A model generated the notes under the pieces. That model had not been told where the DNA came from, searched no databases, and was given only the letters and a program-made list of their open reading frames with translations. A DNA stretch of 64,000 bases from Cephalotus follicularis (taxonomy: Eukaryota > Streptophyta > Magnoliopsida > Oxalidales > Cephalotaceae): contig BDDD01002133.1 of NCBI GenBank assembly GCA_001972305.1, forward strand, positions 1 through 64,000, given 5' to 3'. A program made the position numbers and the translations under genes. Each line of letters opens with the position of its first letter. Position 1 is the stretch's first letter. Of this stretch, positions 35,608 to 47,452 are shown piece after piece.

Positions 35608-35630
35608 AAAAATTTTGTCCTCAAAATTTG

Positions 35631-37010
35631 TTATACAACAAACTTAAATAGATTAGGGTATTCTCGTTTCATCGTTTCTTCCGATTCCCAAGTAGCTTCT
35701 TCGACTTCGTGATTCCTCCACAAAAATTTTACTAATGGAATTATCTTGGTCAGCAAAATTTGTTCCTTATAATCCAGAATCTCCACCGGTTGCTCATCAT
35801 ATGATAAATCTTTATGCACTTGTATCGGTTCAGCACTCGGAACATGAGATGGGTTGGCCATATATTTCCGAAGAAGGGATACATGGAACACATTATGAAC
35901 GTGAGAGAGACTTTGTGGAAATGCATGCCTATACGCAACCTCTCCAATTCTTTCCAAAATCTCAAATGGTCCAATCTATCGTGTATTTAGCTTTCCTTTC
36001 TTGCCAAACCTCATTACTCCTTTCCACGGCGATATCTTTAAGAAAACATGAACTCCCACTTCAAATTGTAACTCCCTTCGTCCTTTATCCGCGTAGCTCT
36101 TTCGTCTACTTTAGGCTGTTAAGAGGCATTTCCAAATCAACTTTGCCTTTTCCGTAGTTACTTGTACCATTTCTGGTCCTAATAGCTTCCGTTCTCCTAC
36201 TTCCTCCCAACATATAGGTGTTCGACACCTTCGTCTGTATAGTGCTTCAAAAGGTGCCATTTGTATGCTAGCTTGGAAACTATTATTGTAGGCAAATTCA
36301 ATCATAGTGACATGCTGCTCCCACCACCCTTGGAAATATATAACACAAGCTCTTAGAATGTCTTCCAGCGTTTGAATAGTCCTCTCTGATTGCCCATTGG
36401 TCTGCGGGTGGTATGCCGTACTAAAATTCAGTCTTGTGCCCAAAGAATTTTGTAGACTCTTCCTAAATCTTGATGTGAAACGGGGATCTCGATCTAAAAC
36501 AATCGATACCAGTACACCATGTAATCTGATAATCTCTTGCTCATAAATCCTTGCCAATTGACACAATGAATGACTGTCCTTAATAGGTAGAAAATGAGAA
36601 GACTTCATTAAACGATCCACAATCACCCATATTGCATTATTCCCCTTAGCTGTCCTTGGATGTCCAGTTATAAAATCCATACTGATATGCTCCCACTTCC
36701 ATTTGGAAATGGGAAGTGATTGTAGAATCCCTTTTTGTAACTGATGTTCAGCCTTAACTTGTTGACAAACAAGACATCTTGTTACAAAGTCCGCAATTTC
36801 CCTTTTCATATTGTTCCACCAATATAGGTCTTGCAAATCCCTATACATCTTTGTACTCCCAGGGTGGACTAAAAAACTCGAACTATGTGCTTCCATCATT
36901 ACTTCCTTCTTCAAATCTGCATTGGATGGGACGCCCAATCTGGAATCGAATCTCAAAATACCTTCGATTCCCAAATTAAAATGTGATGTCTTTCCATTCC
37001 GCACTCCATC
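35631..37010 (-). pseudogene. I integrase and chromodomain tail
   Basis: Minus-strand landmarks: [17 protein letters not shown] (zinc finger), FVTRCLVCQQVKAEHQ, WKWEHISMDFITGHP (first catalytic D), FSTAYHPQTNGQSERTIQTL (catalytic E context), then RVHNVF-like HNVFHVSLLRKY (GPY/F-end region). The tail has PVEILDYKEQ...VEEATWESEETMKREYP, a chromodomain-like module. It carries breaks. Confidence 0.9.
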
Positions 37011-37079
37011 CGCTATTTCCTTAAGCTCCAGATCAACGAACTGACATTGCTTTATTCTCTCAAATAGAGGTGGTTGAGC

Positions 37080-38520
37080 TATGACTTAAGATAGGGAAGC
37101 TTCTTCTCCCCGTCTTCTAACTTCCAATTTCAACCTTTGGAAATCTCTTACTAACTCCTCTTGTGCGGTAATCGTCATAGCCAAATTTCCCGTGTTCTTT
37201 CGACTCAGGGCGTCCGCCACGATATTTGCTTTTCCCGGATGATATTGAATTGTGCAGTCATAATCCTTAAGAAGTTATAGCCAACTCCTTGACTCATGTT
37301 TAACTCCTTCGGGGTGAAAATATATTTGAGGCTGATCAGTGAAAATTTCACACTTTTCTCCATAAAGATAGTGCCGCCAAATCTTCAGTGCAAAAATGAC
37401 TGCAGCCAACTCAAGATCATGGGTAGGATAATTCTATTCATGCACTTTAAGTTTCTTAGAAGCATAAGCGATCACTTTCCCGTATTTCATCAGCACACAA
37501 CCAAGCCCTTTGCGAGACGCATCGCTATACACCACAAAACCTTCTGATCCAAATGGCAAGGCTAATATTGGTGCATTCATCAACCTCTCTTTTAATTCTA
37601 GGAAACTCCTTTCGCATTGATCGGACCATTCGAATTTAACATTCTTCTGCGTCAACCTTGTAAGAGGGTTCGTAATGCGAGAGAAATTTTCGACAAACCT
37701 TCTATAGTAGCCTGCCAATCCCAAGAAACTTTGTATCTCGGTTACCATTGTTGGTCTCTGCCACTCTCTTATCACCTCTGTTTTAGTTGGGACTACAGAA
37801 AAACCTTTCCGAGTGATCACGTGGCCCAAAAAGGATACCTCCTCCATCCAAAATTGGCATTTACTGAACTTAGCATAAAGTCATTCCCTTCTCAGTGTTT
37901 GTAACACATTAGTCAAATGCTCTTCATGTTCCTCTCGAATCTTTGAGTATACCAGAATGGCATCAATGAAAACTATCACGAACTGATCCAGAAATTTGCT
38001 GAATATCCTATTCATCAAATCCATGAATACAGCTGGAGCGTTCGTTAACCCAAATGACATTACCAAAAACTCGTAATGACCATATCTTGTTCTAAAAGCA
38101 GTTTTCGGTATATCATCTTTCTTAACCTTCCGATTGAAGATCAATATTTGAGAAGTATCGGGCATTCTTGAGCTGATCAAATAGATCGTCTATCCCTTGG
38201 CAATGGGTATTTATTCTTGATAGTAACTCGATTCAGTTCTCGGTAATCTATACAGAGTCTCATTGTCCCGTCTTTCTTCTTTACAAACAACACTGGTGCA
38301 CGCCATGGTGATACACTCAGTCGGATAAATCCTTTATCCAAAAGTTCTTACAACTAACCCTTCGATTCTTTCAACTCAATTGGCACCATTCTGTAAGGAC
38401 TCTTTGAAATAGGAGTCATTCCAAGGACTATGACAATTGTAAATTCTACTGCTCGATCCGGTGGTATGCCAGGTAGATCTTCAGGAAATACATCCGTAAA
38501 CTCCTTAAAAATATGAACAT
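37080..38520 (-). pseudogene. I reverse transcriptase and RNase H
   Basis: Minus-strand text includes [34 protein letters not shown] at the catalytic loop, [34 protein letters not shown] and [19 protein letters not shown]. Spacing is that of plant gypsy pol. It is a fossil. Confidence 0.88.
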
Positions 38521-38639
38521 CTTCTATCTTTGTCTTCTCTTAGCTGGTGTCCACCACATAGGCAAGATAACCTTCGCATCCACTTCTCAACAATCGTTTA
38601 GCTTGAATTGTTTAGATGAAGTTTAAAGGTTTACTAACA

Positions 38640-39045
38640 CCCGTACTTCAAAAGATAAACTCGGATTGATTGGTTATAGAAAACCTAATTTCCTTCTTAA
38701 AATAGTAGACACTAGCATGATTTGCTGAGAGCCAATCCATGCCCAGTATTACGTCAAAATTCAGGATTGCTAGAGGTATTAGGTCAACTAGCAATTTTCT
38801 ATCACAAAGCTCTAATTCACATGACCTATATACTTTATCAGTCATCAGGGTATTTCCATTTGGTGTTTCAACTGCTACACCTATCTCCAAATCTTGTGAT
38901 GGGGTACTTAAATATCTTACAAAAGATAAGGACACAAATGAATGTGTCGCTCCTGTATCAAACAATATATAAGCAGCTTTGGAGCATACGGAAAAAGTAC
39001 CTGTCACCACGTCATTGGGATTTTCCACCTTATCAGCTATCATAG
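38640..39045 (-). pseudogene. I protease
   Basis: The aspartic protease site is ILFDTGATHSFVS, with LNFDVILGMDWLSANHA downstream. Same layout as B and the fragment at 44604. Confidence 0.88.
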
Positions 39046-40065
39046 CATATGTCCTAGCCGGTGCTCTTTGTTGTACTCCACCCTCTCCTTGTCCTCCCAT
39101 CTTTGGTCGGGTGCATTGGTTTGACATGTGACCTTCCTGGCCACAATTATAGCATCTAATTGGTCGTTGAGATTGATTTTGCCCTGGTTGACACTCCCTT
39201 GCTTGATGTCCTTGCTTTCCACATTTATAGCAAGCTCCCGTCCCTTGTAAACACTTTCCACGATTAACCTTCGCACATTGCTGACAAGTTTTAGGGTCAG
39301 ACTTCGTCTTCTTATTTTTGTTGTCAAAGGAATCTCATGCCTTCCGCTTTCCTAGTCCTTGCTCTGCCCGTTTTTTGTTGATATTTTTGATTGTCCATCT
39401 CTATTCTCAACACACACTTCAATACTGCTTCATAAGTTTGTAAGTCTTGTGCTATCAATGACCTTCGAATATGAGGTTTTAAACCTTGGCAAAACCTGTT
39501 TGCCCTTCTCTCTTTCGTTGCTACCATGTGAGCCATATATCGAGCAATCTCTCAAAGTTTGCCTCGTATTGAGCTACGGTTTCTGACTCACCCTACTCCA
39601 AACAGAGGAAGTCCCCCTCCATTTTGTTCTTAATTGCCTGAGGAAAATATTTGTCCATAAATATTTTCTTGAACTCTTCCCATGTCATTGCTTCTAACTC
39701 CCGACGGGATTTCGTTCTCTCGATCATGTTCCACAATTGATCGACTTCTCCTTCTAACTTGTAGATTGAAAATTCTACTTTCTGATGGTCAGTGCAATTT
39801 AATGCTCTGAAAATATTCTCGATCCCTTGAATCCACGTCTTAGCTTCCATAGGATCAACCGTTCCCAAGAAGCCCTTCGGATTTTGTCTCACGAACTGCT
39901 CAAGGGTTGGCCTTGCTGGCAAAGGTTCTTGATGATTATTATTGTTGTTATTGGCAATAACCTAAGCCAATTGACTCAACACCGCGGTTAGAGAATTATT
40001 TTCTCCATTACCTTCTGCATTCTCATTTCTCCTTTGACCACGATCTCTTCTTATGTTAACCATCT
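39046..40065 (-). pseudogene. I gag
   Basis: FVRQNPKGFLGTVDPMEAKTW, IENIFRALNCTDHQKVEFS, TWEEFKKIFMDKYFPQAI and a cysteine-rich knuckle region (about 39110-39330) are visible. It differs from the B/C/K gag and matches A. It carries breaks. Confidence 0.85.
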
Positions 40066-40628
40066 AGTTAGCTAACAAAAGTTAGTTCTTAGCCTTAAAC
40101 AATTCTGCTCATACGTTAGGCAAAACAGTTAAATTCTAATACTCAGTACCTTGCAAGGAAACTAACATTTACACTTCATTGCACATTCGATATATATTTC
40201 TTACATAAAGCTTCTTCATTGCTACTCTATTCTTCGTCGTAGTGTTATCTGGTATCTCTTCTCGAATATGCCTAATCATCATCAACAAATTTTCTCTAAT
40301 CCCTCGCATAACTATTCCATTGATTCCCCAGATATACCTCAAAAGAACTTTCAGACCTGACTTAACTTCTCCAAAGCATTCATTCTTTCTTGCTAATTCC
40401 TGTCTATACACTTCTTCCATTTGATATATGTGAGTAAAAATTCTTTTCGGTTCTTCGCTATGATCCCTCTAAAAATTTCTTTCTCTTCGCGAAGTTCCTG
40501 ATTCCTAGTTATTAAATCCTATACTAGTCTCCGAATGATCTGACTCATTCTTTCATGACATCTAAAGAAATTAGATCAGCAAATATTTCCACACAGTTTA
40601 TATCCTCAAAATATAGCAATATTCAATT

Positions 40629-40639
40629 CTCTGATAACA
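40629..40639 (-). promoter_or_regulatory. Primer-binding site of I
   Basis: The minus strand reads TGTTATCAGAG, tRNA-Met type with one change, five bases from the LTR edge. Confidence 0.75.
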
Positions 40640-40644
40640 TTCTC

Positions 40645-42704
40645 TGTAACGCCCCGACCCGTGTTTACTTTATACTCAAAGCGAGCAACGAGGATCCGAT
40701 GCGTTACGTGGGGTGTGTAACCTTTAACCATTTTAACAATATAACTTATTGCTAACATTTATCATTAAATTCTTATAATCTCAAATGTGTCTTACAACAT
40801 TCAACACTAACTTCTAAACATCATAAACCATAACATTCGTCTCTATGGGACTACATCTATGCATCATCTGCCATAATACATTTCACAGCGGAAAAACATT
40901 AACTTATTACATCAAAAGCAGTTTATACCAAACATCATTGCATAACATAATTCCTTTCCAAAACTTCTTTTATGAGCTCCCTCAAAAGCTCGAATTTCCA
41001 TGTTCAACCATTTCCTGGAAAATTTTAGTTGAAAACAAAAAAATTGAAAGGAGTGAGAATCAAAACAACTCAGTAAGGATTATCGTAATACAAGAACATT
41101 GAAATTCGTTTTCTAGTATATTTTTATAAAAACCAGCACATTTCACACTCATTCCTTTTCTGATCATGTCTCATGAATCATAACATTTTATAAATAACTA
41201 AGGGGTTTTATAAACTTAAATAACCCAATTGAACCATGCTTCACCGGGGCCTTGTGCACTCCCCGATTACTATCCTTACATCACATGCATGTCCGCAAGC
41301 ACTCTCCGCTCCATTATCCCTCTTCGGATCGCAATCCAAGAGTTGTTCATCTCAATTCATTACCTTTTTTACATTTTGCAAATTCATTTCTTAATACATT
41401 GAGTGATCAGCTCAAAGTATTCATAAAACAGCATTGTACGATATTTCTAAAACTAATTTTTCGTATAGAAACATTCATCTTCTGAGAAAACTTAAAACAT
41501 TAAAGTTATAGTAGACATTTCAAGGAATCCAGGAAGATAATGTTCATAAACTTTGGTTGAGAAACGAAACTACAATAAATTTTTAAGGTTGTAATTTTCA
41601 TATGACAGTAGAATATGAATAGTGATTTTAAACATAGATTTCCGTCAAGAAATCAATAGAAATTCGAAACATATGCAACATAACAGTTGTAGAGGACATC
41701 TTAATGTTTCTAAAAAATTCAACCATTTGAATGTTCATCAAGAAACGAAAGAGTTATGAATAAAGATCGACATGTGTCCATACTTGGAAAAAGATCTTAT
41801 ATGAATCGACTAATCTGCATCGAAAACTAACTATTATGCATGTCTACTGGTTTGGGCGTCGATGCTTACGAATAGCGTTAACGTCTATGTACTTGTGCGT
41901 TAACTTCAATGGCTCTTCACGTTAACTCCATATGCCACTATCCTATTCTTGCTTTATTTACGTTGATTCTTATTCATAGCGTTGACATAAATGTCATTTG
42001 TGAGTGTTAACGTCTTCTTTATGCGTTAACGTCCAATGCTACTTGAGATATGAGCATCCTTTTTGCGTTGACGTTTAATAATAGCGTTGATGTCTTCCTC
42101 ATAGGTGTTGACGCTAAAAAGTCTTCACATTAACGTCCAAGGCTACTGTCCAAAATTGCACATCTTGGCATTGACATCTTCCATATGGCGTTGACCCGAA
42201 TAATGCAATCCCCAGAACGTCGACGAGAATAAAGAACACGTTGACGAGAATCATCTTGCAAATCCCAAAACATGTGCTCAAGCCCAGCACGTTGACGTAT
42301 ATAATATGGGCATTGACGCCAAAAAGGCTGTTCTTCATATTTTGCCTGTTTTGACCTTACTATTTTACTCGTATGTTTTGTTTACGCATGCCTTCACATC
42401 AACAAACAAGTTATGTGCTTTCAAAACCAAGATTATAAGGCAAAATCAAACAGTATTCTCTTTGTCGATTTAGGAATCGTGTTAGCGCACTAGTCGATGC
42501 TTTAAGGCATCCATCGACACTTAAGGTAACCGTTGATTCTTTAAACTATACATTTAATGCTTTTCTTCATACACATGATACCAAACACACAAAACATGAT
42601 GTAAAACAATCATGCAATGCAAAACAACATACTCCACAACATACAAGACTTAAAGCAAGCACACTTCCATAAACAATAACTTCATCAAAATCCCGGTCAT
42701 TATA
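40645..42704 (-). mobile_element. I 5' LTR
   Basis: 2.06 kb from TGTAACGCCCCGACC to CCCGGTCATTATA. Its end matches the 30 bp at 35563-35592. Motif arrays are at 41846-42315 and 42473-42542. Confidence 0.82.
41846..42542. repeat. Motif array, mostly decayed GCGTTGACGTC class (I LTR)
   Basis: More than fifteen words of GCGTTGACG, GCGTTAACG and a few GTCGACG types, in two groups (41846-42315 and 42473-42542). TTGAC or TTAAC mostly replaces TCGAC, as expected after CpG deamination. The outer group is about 160 bp from the LTR start. Confidence 0.8.
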
Positions 42705-43467
42705 GTTTCTGATGGTCTTGTGATCGAAGTGTATCATGGGACTGCAGAGGTGAGCCTAGGTGTTAGGAGTTGGCTGGAGCTTATACACCAAACTTATCTG
42801 CATTGCAGATCTTGATTGTTAGCTGTCCACCAAGTGTTGGAAGTACTGTTTACCTTTTCTATCATCATCAGAGTGCATGGTGGTAGTTAGGCGGTGCATC
42901 GTTGGGGCTAGGAGTTAGCGATCGATGACACCCACTATTGGTCTTTGGACAACTAATTGACTGTACCCTTGTGCGGTATTCTTGATGACTGGATGTTTGT
43001 AGCCACTTGGCATGGTTGCTTATATATGTATTGACATATATATATATATATACTGTTTTAAAAGTTATAAACTGTCATGAATGAATTGCATTTATATATT
43101 CTTTCTCATGCACAATTCCTACTTAGCCAAGTGAGGACAACGGATAACCACCTACAATTTCAGATTGACAGAGTGAAGTGGACAACTGATGCTGAAACTT
43201 TATTGGAGAGCTTCTTTTCTGTTTAAGGTTGTTATCATATTGTAATAATCATACCTCGTTACATTATTTTACATTTCCAAAATGTAAATTATAACATTGA
43301 ACTGTAATGAATAAGCACGTAGTATGGGCTGCATGTGTACGCTATTTTAAATAATCTAGTACATTGACTGCTTCCACATCAGTTAAAGAAAATTGGATAT
43401 TTCATTAATGCTGGATTATTAACTGATAACCATATATATGTTGTTAATGGAAAAACGGGGTGTGACA
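42705..43467 (+). mobile_element. M1: plus-strand LTR tail
   Basis: It ends AAAACGGGGTGTGACA and matches M2 (46057-46897) and M3 (about 60968-61706). It contains block 1 (43130-43184), block 2 (43315-43340) and an AT run. Left part is cut off where I inserted. Confidence 0.8.
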
Positions 43468-44017
43468 CATATGCTGGTAGGCGCTCGGACACATAGCAAC
43501 ATACCTGGATATCGGTTGAAAACGGAGATTATGCGATTCCTCCCTTTGCTCCTGGGCTTGCTCTAACGCCACACACCTTGGTTCTTGCTCTTCACGCTTC
43601 TATTACTCCTTTATCTCCGGGATATGAGTATTTATATTGGAGCACATTATGTATCGAACTCTCTTGAGAAGACTATTCCCCTTTGTCTCCTTCTTTCTAC
43701 ATCAGGCCCCATTCTCTCTCTTTTCTCGATTCTTCTAAAGTGGGAGAGTGTGAGAATGTCCAAAAATCATCTCACGGGCATCCCCAATTTTTATAATGGT
43801 GTGGGGATGATTTATAGAATGCTACACAAAACTGCCCCTTCTACAAGGGAAAATGGGCTGGAATTCCCAATGTGGCCGGCGCACGGCTCATCTTCCTCTC
43901 TTTGTCCATTATAAAGCCCAATAATACTTTCCTTAAGTCCATTCCATACTCGGCCCAAGGAAGAAGAGTAGGATTCAAACACATAATGTTTCTTTTATAA
44001 TACAAAAGGGCATTACA
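43468..44017 (-). mobile_element. P: minus-strand LTR-like tail
   Basis: It ends AAAGGGCATTACA, an LTR-type terminus. It contains the GGCCCA-rich sequence typical of the region near LTR starts in D (AAGCCCA, CGGCCCAAG). Boundaries are tentative. Confidence 0.4.
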
Positions 44018-44600
44018 TATTGCATCCTTGTTTTTATTGTGATTCTTTTATACTTGAGAAGTTCTATCTGAGTATGAAATTTGTTCAGTATATTTCATTG
44101 ATGAGTTACGAGTTTCTTTCTTTTTGGAGTCTCGTTGATGTTGTATTCATTCCATGGCTATTCCACATTATCTATGACTTTATATTTATTCTTGATCATG
44201 CCATATCGTTTTTTTAGCGCATCCCGTTTTGGTATGGATGCAGCAAGGAATGACTTGTCCCAACTCACTTAGTCATTTGGACTAACCCCCTCTTATTTAC
44301 ATTTTTCAGTTGAGGCAGCAGAGGATGATCCACCTGATCTACAAGACCAGTAGCACTTGAATTTAATAAAGGTAGACCACGGGAATACAGCCACCTTATA
44401 CTGGCAGAGTTGGCCAATAACACATGCATGCATGCGGACATAAGGGAATTATTATTATTTTCATGTTTGATAACTGCAATGTTAGATTAGGGTGTCCTTG
44501 CAAGCCATGAGGAGGCTGCAGACATATGTTCTTAACATATGACACACTCTTGAATCGTACATTCTTAGTTCTATTCGTGTTCTAACTAAAATATTGTCCA
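44018..44600 (+). mobile_element. S: plus-strand LTR-like tail
   Basis: It carries block 1 in the form CACTTAGTCATTTGGACTAA (about 44267-44286) followed by CCCCCTC and TTTTTCAG. No clear end is visible before the coding fragment at 44604. Confidence 0.4.
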
Positions 44601-44603
44601 ACA

Positions 44604-44999
44604 GTGAGAGCCCAACAAGGAAGTACTAGAGCTAGTGGAAGTGGTGTAGGTGGTGAACCGCAAAGGGATACTGGAAAAGGAGTGGTGAAAGGTAGAGTCT
44701 ATACTTTATCTAAAGATGACATACCAGAGTCTACGTCTATTATGGGAGGTACTATTTTCATATCTGGCATATTAGCTCGCGTCTTAATTGATCCGGGAGC
44801 CACATGCTTATTCGTTGCATCATAATTTGTTTGCAACTTGCATTGTGTGAATTCTTGTTTGCCATATATGCTGGAAGTGAATACTCCAACTGGTGATTGC
44901 TTATTGACTCATACCGTGATAAATAACTGTGAGATCATGATAGCCTGGGTTCAGCTATTAGCTGATCCTATTGTACTGCCTATCCGAGATTTTCATGTT
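44604..44999 (+). pseudogene. Gypsy gag-end/protease fragment before the N gap
   Basis: Translation gives QRDTGKGVVKGRVYTLSKD (like K's gag end and B's protease start), then STSIMGGTIFISGILARVLIDPGAT at the protease site, and VNTPTGDCLLTHTV and ADPIVLPIRDFHV. It is cut by the gap at 45000. Closest match in the window is B. It is a fossil. Confidence 0.8.
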
Positions 45000-45130
45000 N
45001 NNNNNNNNNNNNNNNNNNNNNNNNNNNNNNNNNNNNNNNNNNNNNNNNNNNNNNNNNNNNNNNNNNNNNNNNNNNNNNNNNNNNNNNNNNNNNNNNNNNN
45101 NNNNNNNNNNNNNNNNNNNNNNNNNNNNNN
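45000..45130. other. Assembly gap (131 N)
   Basis: The N run lies directly after the protease fragment; the sequence after it is not coding. Confidence 0.99.
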
Positions 45131-45555
45131 AGACGTCAGGGTACTATGTGAAGCTAGTGTTCTGGTAGTCTTTGATATTACTGGCCTAAAACTACTTCAA
45201 TAACCAAATACCTTCACACGAACGAAATTCAGAACATACAACACCTCATACAACAAAACGTAACGTACTAACAAAACGTAGTACAAAACACACAAACCAT
45301 AGTACACATACTTCTTTCGTAATTTTCATATCAAATTTCTTAGTTGCCAATGGAATTCACAGCTACCTACGGAATTTCGTAGCTGATCACGCGGTTGTGC
45401 TAAGGATTTAGCTGTTCTCGTTTATGACAACCTAAAACGGAATATTAGAACCAAAACTTTCGTGTATTGAACAAACAACTACACTTCCTTACGAATTTGT
45501 TTTGTATGCTCATTTTATCATTCCAGTTTTGTCCGTTTTATACGTCTTGTCAGAA

Positions 45556-46020
45556 AAACCGCAGTTGCGGGTATAATATATGCAGTTGCACGACCCGAAC
45601 TCGTGTACAAAACCCGAAACGTTCTACTAAGAGCAGTTGCACAAGAAATAAGAGCAGCTGCACGACCCCTAACGTAATAAGCGCAGTTGCGGTATCCCTT
45701 CTACAGTTACGGTTCTACACGTTAAACCTGTCATCGGAACCTGCAATTACACTTCTGAAAAATCGCAGTTGTGGATACTCCTTCTGCAGTTGCGATAGTA
45801 ATCTGCAGTTGCGTTTTTCCTACGAGTATAGAGTTCATCGTAACCTGCAATTGCGTATTTCTTCTGCAATTGCGAGTGTTTACTGTAAATACAGTTGCGA
45901 TACTTATGCGCAGTTGCATTTATTTCGTTCTTATCCTATCACCGTATACCTCAATTGCGCTTCTTGGTAACTTCAATTGCGTGTTCCTGTATCTGCAATT
46001 GCGATAAGCATTCGCAGCTG
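45556..46020. repeat. Motif array, CAGTTGCG class (M2)
   Basis: About 18 copies of GCAGTTGCG with variants GCAATTGCG, GCAGTTGCAC, GCAGCTGCAC, GCAGTTGTGG. Spacing is roughly 18-50 bases. CAATTG and CAGCTG cores are themselves palindromes. Confidence 0.9.
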
Positions 46021-46350
46021 GTTTGGTCATTGTACGTATTGTCTATCAAAAGTCACGTCTAACGGTGAGCCTAGGTGCCAGGAGTTGACTAGAGCTTATA
46101 CACCAAACTTATCTGCATTACAGATCTTGACTGTTAGCTGCCCGCCAAGTGCCAACAGTATTGTTTACCTTTTTTAGCATCATCAGAGTGCATGGTGTTA
46201 GTTAGGTGGTGCATCGTTGGGGTTAGGAGTTAGCAATAGATGACACCCACTACTGGTCTTCGGACAACTGATTGATTATACCCTTGTGCGGTATGCTTGA
46301 TGACTGATTGTTTGTAGCCACTTAGCATGGTTGCTTATATAAGTATCGAC

Positions 46351-46594
46351 ATATATATATATATATTGTTTTAAAGATATAAACTGCCATGCATAATGAC
46401 ATTCATATATTCGTACTCATGCATATTTCCTACTTAGCCAAGTGATGACAACCACTAACCTCTACAATTACAATATATATATATATATTGTTTTAAAGAT
46501 ATAAACTGCCATGCATAATGACATTCATATATTCGTACTCATGCATATTTCCTACTTAGCCAAGTGATGACAACCACTAACCTCTACAATTACA
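46351..46594 (+). repeat. Exact tandem duplication, 122-bp unit
   Basis: 46351-46472 and 46473-46594 are virtually identical. Each holds an AT run, the GCATAATGACATTCATATAT stretch and block 1. M1 and M3 have one copy, so the duplication is private to M2. Confidence 0.92.
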
Positions 46595-46897
46595 GATTAA
46601 CGAAGGAAGGTGGAGACTTGCCGCTGGAGCTTCTAGCTGAAGGCTTCTGTTTTAAGGTTGTTATATTGTACTGTAATAATTCATGCTTCGTTACGTTATG
46701 TTTACATTTCTGATATGTAATATATAACATGTATTGTATTGAGCTTGAGCACGTAATATGGGTTGCGTGCGTATGCGCTTATTTAAATCCAGTATTATTT
46801 AATGCTTCTGCGACAATTTAAAATTTTCTATTATTGGTAAATGCTGGATTAACTGATAACCATGTTTAATTAATGGAAATGAAAACGGGGTGTGACA

Positions 46898-47166
46898 GTG
46901 TGCTACTGAAGCTATACTTGGAGGCTTATGTTTTATGGTTGTTAAAGTTGTACTATAGTAAAGTCATACCCTATATGTTATATTTGCATTCTCAATATGT
47001 ATTACGTAACTTTGCTTGTACTGAATAAAGCTTAAGAATGTAGTATGGGCTACATGTGTATGCTACCTCAAATAATCCAGTATAATGTTAATGCTTCCAC
47101 AAAGTTTTAAATTTTCTGTTGTTGATAAATACTAGATTAGATGTTAACATTGTGTTAAATTAAAAC
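46898..47166 (+). mobile_element. Q: eroded LTR tail
   Basis: It has a block 2 form (GAATGTAGTATGGGCTACAT near 47037) and a decayed end (AAAACGGGCTGAAATAC). M2 appears to have inserted in it. The similarity to the M tails is clear but more diverged. Confidence 0.6.
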
Positions 47167-47284
47167 GGGCTGAAATACATCAAAATGCTCAGTACCTAAG
47201 TCACTATTAGTTTATAATAGCTGAATATGGGTTTACGGATCAAAGGGAAGTTCAAAAACTGCTTATTCAAGTTTTGCAGAAACC

Positions 47285-47350
47285 AACCGACTATTTCCCT
47301 GATCCAGTCGACTGTTTCAATAGCCAGCCAACTGGCCAAAAATGTCTAGT
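47285..47350. repeat. CAGTCGACTG-class words upstream of L's ORF
   Basis: CCAACCGACTATT, CCAGTCGACTGTT, CCAGCCAACTGG and CTAGTCGAGTG within 65 bp. Confidence 0.65.
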
Positions 47351-47452
47351 CGAGTGTTGATACGGGAATCAGGTTTTAAAAACCGATTTTTCCCTTCTCC
47401 CCAAAACAAAACTCTATTTTCCCCTCTCCCTAAAACACTCCTACTGATATTT

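Larger units (their letters stand above)
35563..42704 (-). mobile_element. I: chromodomain Ty3/gypsy element (Tekay/Del-like)
   Basis: Minus-strand order: 5' LTR 40645-42704, primer site, gag, CCHC knuckle, protease, reverse transcriptase, RNase H, integrase, chromodomain-like tail, purine tract, and the last 30 bp of the 3' LTR (35563-35592) next to J. The internal region is 5.05 kb, near full length for this type. It has several breaks (five or more). The chromodomain tail suggests a chromovirus, and the Tekay/Del clade is my best guess from sequence feel. Confidence 0.85.
45131..46897 (+). mobile_element. M2: plus-strand LTR with CAGTTGCG array
   Basis: It ends AAAACGGGGTGTGACA at 46897. 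46057-46897 matches M1 and M3. Upstream is a long CAGTTGCG array. The LTR start is not identified, and may lie in or left of the gap. Confidence 0.7.

Noticed and set aside
45467-45970. 167-aa Cys/Arg-rich ORF
   Set aside because: It is the CAGTTGCG array read in frame; the Cys pattern comes from the repeat.
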